Shown: positions 58,470-64,000 of the stretch, piece after piece
Numbering within the stretch: the stretch's first letter is position 1
Layout of the letters: the number at the start of each line of letters is the position of its first letter
NCBI RefSeq assembly: GCF_018638295.1
Contig: NZ_JABTTS010000006.1
Span: 124,001-188,000, forward strand
Length of the DNA stretch: 64,000 nt
Origin: Streptomyces sp. CHD11
Lineage (GTDB): Bacteria; Actinomycetota; Actinomycetes; Streptomycetales; Streptomycetaceae
Direction of reading: 5' to 3'
Position numbers and translations under genes: made by a program
The notes under the pieces: model-generated
Database searches by the model: none
Seen by the model: only the letters and a program-made list of their open reading frames with translations
What the model was told of the DNA's origin: nothing

Positions 58470-59693
58470 GTGAGTACCCTGACGCGCGCCCGGTGCCGGG
58501 CGAAGGCGCATCCCGTCGCCATGGACGCGGGTCTCGCGGCCGGCGTCCTCGTCTGCATGGTCGCCGGCTCCCTCGCCTCCCCGCACGGACCCGAGGGCAT
58601 CAGCTGGGAACTGCGCACCCCCGACCCGCTCAGCCTCGTCCTGGTGATCCTCGGCGCCGCCGCGCTCGTCTTCCGCCGCCGCGCCCCCCGTACGGTGCTC
58701 GCGCTGGCCGGCGGCCTCTCCGTGGCCGAGTCCGTCACCGGGGACCCCCGCGCTCCCGTCGTCATGTGCGCCGTCGTCGCCCTCTACACCGTCGCCTCCG
58801 CCACCGACCGCCCCACCACCTGGCGGATCGGTCTGCTCACCATGACCGTCCTCACCGGCAGCGCGATGGCCGTCGGCCCGCTGCCCTGGTACGCCCAGGA
58901 GAACCTGGCGATCTTCGCCTGGACCGGCATCGGCGCCACCGCCGGGGACGCCGTCCGCAGCCGCCGCGCCTTCGTCCAGGCCATCCGGGAGCGTGCGGAG
59001 CGCGCCGAGCGCACCCGTGAGGAGGAGGCCCGCCGCCGGGTCGCCGAGGAGCGCCTGCGCATCGCCCGCGATCTGCACGACGTGGTCGCCCACCACATCG
59101 CCCTGGTCAACGTGCAGGCCGGAGTCGCCGCCCATGTCATGGACAAGCGGCCCGACCAGGCCAAGGAGGCCCTCGCCCACGTCCGCGAGGCCAGCCGCTC
59201 CGCGCTGGGCGAACTGCGTGCCACCGTCGGCCTGCTGCGCCAGTCCGGTGACCCCGAGGCGCCCACCGAGCCGGCTCCCGGTCTGGACCGCCTCGACGAA
59301 CTGGCCGGCACCTTCCGCAACGCCGGACTGCGCGTCGAGGTCGCCCGCACCGACGAGGGCACCGACCTCCCCGCCGCTGTCGACCTGGCCGCCTACCGGA
59401 TCGTCCAGGAGGCCCTGACCAACGTGCAGAAGCACGCCGGTACGGAGGCGTGCGCCGAGGTCAGCGTCGTGCGCGTGGGACCCCACATCGAGATCACCGT
59501 CCTCGACGACGGCAGCGGAGAGGACCAGGAGCAGGCGCCCGGCGGCGGACACGGACTGCTCGGGATGCGCGAGCGGGTCACCGCCCTGCGGGGCACCCTC
59601 ACCACCGGTCCCCGCTACGGCGGCGGCTTCCGCGTCCATGCGATCCTTCCCGTCAAGACCCGCACGTCCGCGGCCGGGGACGGCCTTCCCTGA
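58470..59693 (+). CDS. Sensor histidine kinase (HisKA_3 type), second pair
   Basis: A 407-residue membrane sensor. Four or five hydrophobic helices at about 20-165 without a large external domain, then a cytoplasmic helix (RERAERAERTREEEARRRVA) and the phosphoacceptor motif ARDLHDVVAHHIALV with His near 203. ATPase domain: YRIVQEALTNVQKHAG, VLDDGSGE and HGLLGMRERVTAL. GTG start at 58470, 131 bases after pspAA. Cognate regulator follows. Being next to pspA-pspAA, it may sense membrane state, though this is inference. Confidence 0.93.
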   Translation: MSTLTRARCRAKAHPVAMDAGLAAGVLVCMVAGSLASPHGPEGISWELRTPDPLSLVLVILGAAALVFRRRAPRTVLALAGGLSVAESVTGDPRAPVVMCAVVALYTVASATDRPTTWRIGLLTMTVLTGSAMAVGPLPWYAQENLAIFAWTGIGATAGDAVRSRRAFVQAIRERAERAERTREEEARRRVAEERLRIARDLHDVVAHHIALVNVQAGVAAHVMDKRPDQAKEALAHVREASRSALGELRATVGLLRQSGDPEAPTEPAPGLDRLDELAGTFRNAGLRVEVARTDEGTDLPAAVDLAAYRIVQEALTNVQKHAGTEACAEVSVVRVGPHIEITVLDDGSGEDQEQAPGGGHGLLGMRERVTALRGTLTTGPRYGGGFRVHAILPVKTRTSAAGDGLP

Positions 59694-59752
59694 CCGCCCC
59701 CCGCGGCCCCCGGCCGCCCCGCCCGCCCATCCACCGCGCCGCTGGAGCCCGT

Positions 59753-60439
59753 ATGACGATCCGTGTCCTGCTCGCCGACGACCAGACACTGCTGCGCAGC
59801 GCCTTCCGCGTGCTGGTCGACTCCGAGCCCGACATGGAGGTGGTGGGGGAGGCGTCCGACGGTGCGGAGGCGGTCCGGCTGGCGCGGGAGGAACGCGCCG
59901 ACGTCGTCCTCATGGACATCCGGATGCCCGGCACCGACGGGCTGGCCGCCACCCGCCTGATCAGCGCCGATCCGGAGCTCGCCGGGGTACGTGTGGTGAT
60001 ACTGACGACCTTCGAGGTCGACGACTACGTGGTGCAGTCGCTGCGGGCCGGCGCCTCCGGGTTCCTCGGCAAGGGCTCCGAACCCGACGAGATGCTGAAC
60101 GCCATCCGGATCGCCGCCGAGGGGGAGGCGCTGCTGTCCCCGTTGGCCACCAAGGGCCTGATCGCCCGCTTCCTCGCCCAGGAGGGCCCGTCCGACCCCG
60201 ACCGTGACCCGGACCGGGCGGAGAAGCTGCAGTCGCTCACCGTGCGTGAACGCGAGGTGCTGGTCCAGGTGGCCGGCGGCCACTCCAACGACGAGATCGC
60301 CGAACGCCTCGAGGTCAGTCCGCTGACCGTGAAGACCCACGTCAACCGGGCCATGTCCAAGCTGGGCGCCCGCGACCGGGCCCAGCTGGTGGTCGTCGCC
60401 TACGAGTCGGGACTGGTGCGTCCGAGAGGCGACCAGTAG
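59753..60439 (+). CDS. LuxR/NarL-type response regulator, second pair
   Basis: A 228-residue regulator. Receiver: LLADDQ (Asp9/Asp10), phospho-acceptor Asp55 in VVLMDIRMPGTDG, ILTTFE and the Lys in FLGKGSEP. C-terminal helix-turn-helix LTVREREVLVQVAGGHSNDE followed by LTVKTHVNRAMSKL. GGAG precedes the ATG at 59753. It is the partner of the kinase ending 59 bases upstream. Confidence 0.94.
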   Translation: MTIRVLLADDQTLLRSAFRVLVDSEPDMEVVGEASDGAEAVRLAREERADVVLMDIRMPGTDGLAATRLISADPELAGVRVVILTTFEVDDYVVQSLRAGASGFLGKGSEPDEMLNAIRIAAEGEALLSPLATKGLIARFLAQEGPSDPDRDPDRAEKLQSLTVREREVLVQVAGGHSNDEIAERLEVSPLTVKTHVNRAMSKLGARDRAQLVVVAYESGLVRPRGDQ

Positions 60440-60446
60440 TACGCGG

Positions 60447-60770
60447 ATGGAGCAGCCGAAGAACCTGCCGCTGGGCCCGGTGAAGCTGAGCGAGGTCGCC
60501 ACCGTCGAGGTGGTGGACGGCCCGGTCTCCATGACCCGGATCGACGGCCGGCGTTCGGTCACGGTCACGGCCAGGCCGACCGGTGACAACACGGGCGCGG
60601 TGGGTGTGGACCTTCGGACGAAGATCGACGCGCTGACCCCGCTCCTCGTCCCGACGCTCTACGCGATGCCGGAGCTCCGCAAGGAGCGCCGCGCGAAGAA
60701 GCGGGCGGCGAAGAAGGGCGGGGCGGCGCAGGCGGAGGCTTCGCGGGAGCCCGTGCCCGCGCAGGTCTGA
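60447..60770 (+). pseudogene. Internally deleted RND efflux transporter remnant
   Basis: A 107-residue frame made of two parts of a much longer protein. The first part (PLGPVKLSEVATVEVVDG and VSMTRIDGRRSVTVTARPTG, then DNTGAVGVDL) matches the porter-domain segment of HAE1/AcrB-type RND pumps, where VxLxDVAxVxxxxGPxSxTRxDGxxSVxVxxxPxGxNT is characteristic. The second (LTPLLVPTLYAMPELRKERR then a Lys-rich tail) matches the cytosolic end after the last helix (LLVVPTLYxxxE). The roughly 900 residues between are missing, joined in frame near 60645. No function is expected. Confidence 0.65.
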
Positions 60771-60784
60771 GGCACCCGGAACGC

Positions 60785-60830
60785 CGCAGGGCCCCGTCCG
60801 GTCACGAAGGTGACCGGACGGGGCCCTGCG
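60785..60830. terminator. Bidirectional terminator, 21-bp perfect stem
   Basis: Arms 60785-60805 and 60810-60830, loop GAAG, between the RND remnant (plus) and nadA (minus). Perfect pairing throughout. Confidence 0.9.
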
Positions 60831-60845
60831 CCATGGAACCCGCGG

Positions 60846-62042
60846 TTACGGCAGCGCCAGCATCCGCTCCAGCGCCAGCTTCGCGAACGCCTCCGTCTCC
60901 CTGTCCACCTCGATGCGGTTGACCAGGTTGCCCTCGGCGAGGGATTCGAGCGCCCACACCAGGTGAGGGAGGTCGATGCGGTTCATGGTGGAGCAGAAGC
61001 AGACGGTCTTGTCGAGGAAGACGATCTCCTTGTCCTCGGACGCGAACCGGTTCGCCAGGCGCCGCACCAGGTTGAGCTCGGTGCCGATGGCCCACTTGGA
61101 GCCGGCCGGGGCCGCCTCCAGCGTCCTGATGATGTACTCGGTCGAGCCGACGTAGTCCGCGGCGGACACGACCTCGTGCCGGCACTCGGGGTGCACCAGC
61201 ACGTTCACCCCCGGTATGCGCTCGCGCACGTCGTTGACCGAGTCCAGGCTGAACCGGCCGTGCACCGAGCAGTGACCGCGCCACAGGATCATCTTCGCGC
61301 CGCGCAGTTCCTCCGCCGTCAGCCCGCCGTTCGGCTTGTGCGGGTTGTAGAGGACGCAGTCCTCCAGGGACATCCCCATGTCCCGCACCGCCGTGTTGCG
61401 GCCCAGGTGCTGGTCGGGCAGGAAGAGGACCTTCGTTGCCGAGGGCTCCCCCTGCTCGAAGGCCCAGTCCAGGGCCCGCTTCGCGTTGGAGGAGGTGCAG
61501 ATGGTGCCGCCGTGCTTGCCGGTGAAGGCCTTGATGTCGGCGGAGGAGTTCATGTACGAGACGGGGACGACCTGTTCGGCCACGCCGGCCTCGGTCAGGA
61601 CGTCCCAGCACTCGGCAACCTGCTCGGCGGTGGCCATGTCGGCCATGGAGCAGCCGGCCGCGAGGTCGGGCAGGACCACCTTCTGCTCGTCACCGGTGAG
61701 GATGTCCGCCGACTCGGCCATGAAGTGCACACCGCAGAAGACGATGTACTCGGCCTGCGGCCGCGCGGCGGCGTCCCGGGCCAGCTTGAAGGAGTCGCCC
61801 GTGACGTCGGCGAACTGGATGACCTCGTCGCGCTGGTAGTGGTGGCCGAGCACGAAGACCTTGTCCCCGAGCTTCTCCTTGGCGGCGCGGGCGCGCTCCA
61901 CCAGGTCCGGGTCGGACGGCGAGGGGAGGTCGCCGGGACACTCCACACCGCGCTCGCTCCTGGGGTCGGCCTCACGGCCGAGGAGCAGCAGGGCGAGGGG
62001 CGTCGGCTGTACGTCGAGCTCCTGGGTCTGGGCGGTGGTCAC
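60846..62042 (-). CDS. nadA: Quinolinate synthase
   Basis: Condenses iminoaspartate and dihydroxyacetone phosphate to quinolinate for de novo NAD synthesis; a [4Fe-4S] enzyme. 398 residues. Substrate and cluster motifs: VLGHHYQRDEV, VFCGVHFMAESADIL (first Cys), YMNSSADIKAF, TSSNAKRALDW, LFLPDQHLGRNTA, RGHCSVHGRFS (second Cys), VLVHPECRHEVV (third) and KTVCFCSTMNRI. The GTG at 62042 (VTTAQTQE) was preferred to GTG 62051 because AAAGG is correctly spaced for it. nadB and nadC are not adjacent in the window. Confidence 0.95.
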   Translation of the reverse strand: MTTAQTQELDVQPTPLALLLLGREADPRSERGVECPGDLPSPSDPDLVERARAAKEKLGDKVFVLGHHYQRDEVIQFADVTGDSFKLARDAAARPQAEYIVFCGVHFMAESADILTGDEQKVVLPDLAAGCSMADMATAEQVAECWDVLTEAGVAEQVVPVSYMNSSADIKAFTGKHGGTICTSSNAKRALDWAFEQGEPSATKVLFLPDQHLGRNTAVRDMGMSLEDCVLYNPHKPNGGLTAEELRGAKMILWRGHCSVHGRFSLDSVNDVRERIPGVNVLVHPECRHEVVSAADYVGSTEYIIRTLEAAPAGSKWAIGTELNLVRRLANRFASEDKEIVFLDKTVCFCSTMNRIDLPHLVWALESLAEGNLVNRIEVDRETEAFAKLALERMLALP

Positions 62043-62103
62043 GGCACGCACCCTTTCTGTTCTGGCGACTTCTCGTCGAAATGACGCTATCTATCATAAC
62101 CGG

Positions 62104-62147
62104 TTCACGTCACTTTGACGACGGCCATAGCGTCCGTGTGACGTGAA
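62104..62147. promoter_or_regulatory. Inverted repeat between nadA and the ErpA-like gene
   Basis: TTCACGTCAC (62104-62113) and GTGACGTGAA (62138-62147), a perfect 10-bp inverted repeat with a 24-base spacer, in the divergent promoter region. Just before it is the AT-rich stretch CTATCTATCATAACC (62087-62101), probably the nadA promoter. It could be the binding site for a regulator of one or both genes. Confidence 0.45.
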
Positions 62148-62327
62148 TCCCGGCCGGCGCCGATCCATTCCCGCGACGCCCCACAAGGGCCGGTTTCCGC
62201 TCCGCATCGCGTGTGCGAGCATGAGGAGGGAGGCGAGGAACAGACGCGCCCGGCCCGGAATGAATCCGCGGTCCCGCCGGTTGCAACCGTCGGCAAGCAG
62301 TCTCCGTACAACCCGGGAGAGATGTAG

Positions 62328-62684
62328 ATGTCCGTATCGGACGAGACCACCACCGTCACCGACGGCATCGTCCTGACCGACGCCGCCGCGTCCAAGGTCA
62401 AGGCCCTGCTCGACCAGGAAGGCCGTGACGACCTCGCCCTGCGTGTCGCCGTCCAGCCCGGCGGCTGCTCCGGCCTGCGCTACCAGCTCTTCTTCGACGA
62501 GCGCTCGCTCGACGGCGACGTCCTGAAGGACTTCGACGGTGTGAAGGTCGTCACCGACCGCATGAGCGCCCCGTACCTGGGCGGCGCCACCATCGACTTC
62601 GTCGACACCATCGAGAAGCAGGGCTTCACGATCGACAACCCCAACGCCACGGGCTCCTGCGCCTGCGGTGACTCCTTCAGCTGA
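62328..62684 (+). CDS. erpA: Iron-sulfur cluster insertion protein (ErpA/IscA, HesB family)
   Basis: A 118-residue A-type Fe-S carrier. ILTDAAASKVKALLDQEG at the N-terminus and the three conserved Cys in VQPGGCSGLRYQL and GSCACGDSF match the HesB/YadR signature. Length is typical. GGGAGAG precedes the ATG at 62328. Divergent from nadA, whose product needs a [4Fe-4S] cluster, so joint control is plausible. Confidence 0.93.
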   Translation: MSVSDETTTVTDGIVLTDAAASKVKALLDQEGRDDLALRVAVQPGGCSGLRYQLFFDERSLDGDVLKDFDGVKVVTDRMSAPYLGGATIDFVDTIEKQGFTIDNPNATGSCACGDSFS

Positions 62685-62708
62685 ACCGGGTACCACCCCG
62701 TGCAGCAC

Positions 62709-62755
62709 ATGACGAAGGCGGCGGCCCCTGGTGAGGGGGCCGCCGCCTTCGTCAT
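62709..62755. terminator. Bidirectional terminator, 20-bp perfect stem
   Basis: Arms 62709-62728 and 62736-62755 with a 7-base loop, between the ErpA gene and the convergent membrane/exported protein gene. Confidence 0.92.
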
Positions 62756-62767
62756 GTCCGCCGGCCG

Positions 62768-64000
62768 CTACCGGGAGGGCGGCGCCGGCAGCCGGGCACC
62801 GGCCTTGTGCAGCGGCACCGGCTCGCCGTCGGTGCCCACCACCTCGCGGTCACCGAGCGGCGCGTCCAGCCGCACCGTCTCCTGGTACTGCTTGGCGATC
62901 AGGATGCACACCTTGTCCGGCCAGGGCGTCTCGGTCACCCGCACCGTCACCCGGCCGTCGCCCTCGCTCGCGGTCACCTCGTAGTCGGCGCACACACCGC
63001 CCGTGAAGACCACGGTCAGCTCCGCGCCCTCGGCCGTGTAGCCCTCCACCTCGGCCTCCCCGGCGGGCACCGTCGCGGTCGGCTCGTCACCGGGCGGCGT
63101 CGGCGACCCACTGGCCTCACCGGAGCGCGCCGCGGGGGCCAGGAACTCCGGGTCGACCGCCGGATACGTCACCGTGGACGCCTCCCGCGCACCCTCCGGA
63201 CGCACCTCGAACAGCCACGCCGGTACGAGCGCGGGCCGCCCGTCCACGGAGTGCGAGGCCAGCCCGAACTCCGCGTCGTCGACCGTGACGGTCTCCCCGG
63301 CCGGCTTCGTTCCCGGAGCGCAGTCCTCCTGCTGCCGGTCCTCCTCCAGGGGTACGGACGTGGCGCAGCCGCCGATGCCCGCGCGGGGACTGTCGCCCGC
63401 GGCCGCGTTCATCAGGTCCAGCGCCTCCTGGGCGCTCACCGTCGGATAGGTGTCACCCTTCACCGGTTCGGTGAGCCTGCCGTTGCCGCCGACCACCTCG
63501 CCCGTGGCGCCGACGACCACACCGGTGGTCCACCCGTACGTCGGCAGCCCGCCCACCTCCGGATCGGCGTTCACCACGCGCCGGTCGCCCATGATGTGAC
63601 TCGCGTCGAGCTTCGCGTCGTCCTGGCCCACGGCCTTCAGCACGGGCGCGGCGGCCTTCGCGGCTGCGGCCTCGCTGACCACCTTGCCGTCGCCGGCGGA
63701 CGGGACCCTGCACGTGGCCCCCTTGCAGTTGTCGGTGCCCGGGGTGTTCCGGCTGAACGTCCAGGATCCGGGCGCCGCCCGGTCCACTCGCAGCGTCGGT
63801 CCGGTGCCGTCCTGCCCGCCGATCCGCCAGGCGCCGCCCTCGGCGACCGGTTTCCCCTCGAGCTCCAGCGCCTTCGCCAGCGTGACCACCTGCTGTTCGG
63901 TCACCTCCCCGTGGGCGCGGTACACCGGCGCCGAGCCGGGCCCGGACGGGAGCGAGCCGTCGGCGCGGTAGGCGGCGCCGTACGGGTCGGGCTCGCCCGG
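62768..64000 (-). CDS. Exported or membrane-linked hypothetical protein (5' end outside window)
   Basis: The last 410 or so codons of a longer gene: the frame is open without a stop to the window edge (residues PYGAAYRADGSLPSGPG at 63938-63988), so an internal start at 63925 is unlikely. Visible parts: EVTEQQVVTLAKALELEGKP, DNCKGATCRVPSAG with two Cys, and a DLMNAAAGDSPRAGIGGCAT segment; then GAELTVVFTGGVCADYEVTA and DKVCILIAKQYQETVRLDAP near the C-terminus. The Cys content and Pro/Thr linkers suggest an extracytoplasmic domain. No family recognised with confidence. Confidence 0.8.
   Translation of the reverse strand, partial: PGEPDPYGAAYRADGSLPSGPGSAPVYRAHGEVTEQQVVTLAKALELEGKPVAEGGAWRIGGQDGTGPTLRVDRAAPGSWTFSRNTPGTDNCKGATCRVPSAGDGKVVSEAAAAKAAAPVLKAVGQDDAKLDASHIMGDRRVVNADPEVGGLPTYGWTTGVVVGATGEVVGGNGRLTEPVKGDTYPTVSAQEALDLMNAAAGDSPRAGIGGCATSVPLEEDRQQEDCAPGTKPAGETVTVDDAEFGLASHSVDGRPALVPAWLFEVRPEGAREASTVTYPAVDPEFLAPAARSGEASGSPTPPGDEPTATVPAGEAEVEGYTAEGAELTVVFTGGVCADYEVTASEGDGRVTVRVTETPWPDKVCILIAKQYQETVRLDAPLGDREVVGTDGEPVPLHKAGARLPAPPSR

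Overview
The window is chromosomal DNA from an actinomycete, almost certainly a Streptomyces. Base composition is very GC-rich, third codon positions are nearly all G or C, GTG starts are frequent, and terminators are long GC hairpins without U-tracts. The gene set fits this: a GlnA/GlnII glutamine synthetase pair with GlnR-type operators, a homodimeric AceE, an actinobacterial SucB, DUF4191, DUF3043, PspA/PspAA and quinolinate synthase. The gene order resembles the conserved core region of S. coelicolor around glnII, glnA, lipA, aceE, pepA and nadA (from memory, not searched). No rRNA, tRNA, CRISPR array, intact insertion sequence, prophage or biosynthetic gene cluster is visible.

Layout. 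1-5.4 kb: a secreted two-catalytic-domain amylase-pullulanase, cut at its 5' end by the window edge. 5.4-11.3 kb: a CHMI-like isomerase, a TetR regulator with a coupled small gene, a TPR-like protein, a lipoprotein, a DUF1996 exoprotein and a sugar-epimerase-like protein. 11.3-14.7 kb: glnII with its operator, a secreted protein with a possible RlpA-like C-terminus, an ArsC-like protein and a small basic protein. 14.9-20.8 kb: a histidine kinase, response regulator, anchored protein and MacB/FtsX-type ABC transporter. 21-29 kb: glnA with its operator, an RDD protein, DUF4191, lipA, lipB and an NsdA-like regulator. 29-37.5 kb: an orphan protein with a nuclear-localisation-like tail, an FAD oxidoreductase, a TIGR01777 SDR protein, a GNAT enzyme, a MarP-like membrane serine protease, a secreted PGRP amidase coupled to a 58-residue peptide gene, a DUF4240 protein and a WYL regulator. 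37.5-46.6 kb: aceE, its GntR neighbour, sucB, lpdA and pepA. 46.6-47.5 kb: a scar holding two truncated genes. 47.5-49.6 kb: an orphan cytochrome oxidase subunit I and a small partner. 49.6-55.4 kb: cobS, cobT and an MBL-CobU fusion alternating with plus-strand genes. 55.6-60.8 kb: a methyltransferase, DUF3043, pspA-pspAA, a second kinase/regulator pair and an RND efflux-pump remnant. 60.8-64 kb: nadA, an ErpA/IscA-type protein and a partial exported protein.

How the genes work together. Three housekeeping themes dominate. Nitrogen assimilation is represented by two glutamine synthetases, each behind a four-half-site GlnR-like operator. Lipoate-dependent oxidative decarboxylation is represented by LipB and LipA, which make the cofactor, and AceE, SucB and LpdA, which use it; a GntR regulator and a palindrome sit at aceE. 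Cofactor assembly is represented by cobamide loop assembly, NAD synthesis and Fe-S insertion. Envelope-stress functions (PspA, two kinase/regulator pairs, MarP-like protease, PGRP amidase) are scattered between them.

No convincing undescribed multi-gene system was found. The most interesting signals are small: an internally deleted RND pump, a junction of two decayed convergent genes, a ribosome binding site buried in a hairpin, paired GlnR operators, an operator-like palindrome at aceE, two adjacent tandem-repeat families, a dispersed intergenic repeat family, and an orphan protein with a nucleoplasmin-like nuclear-localisation motif.
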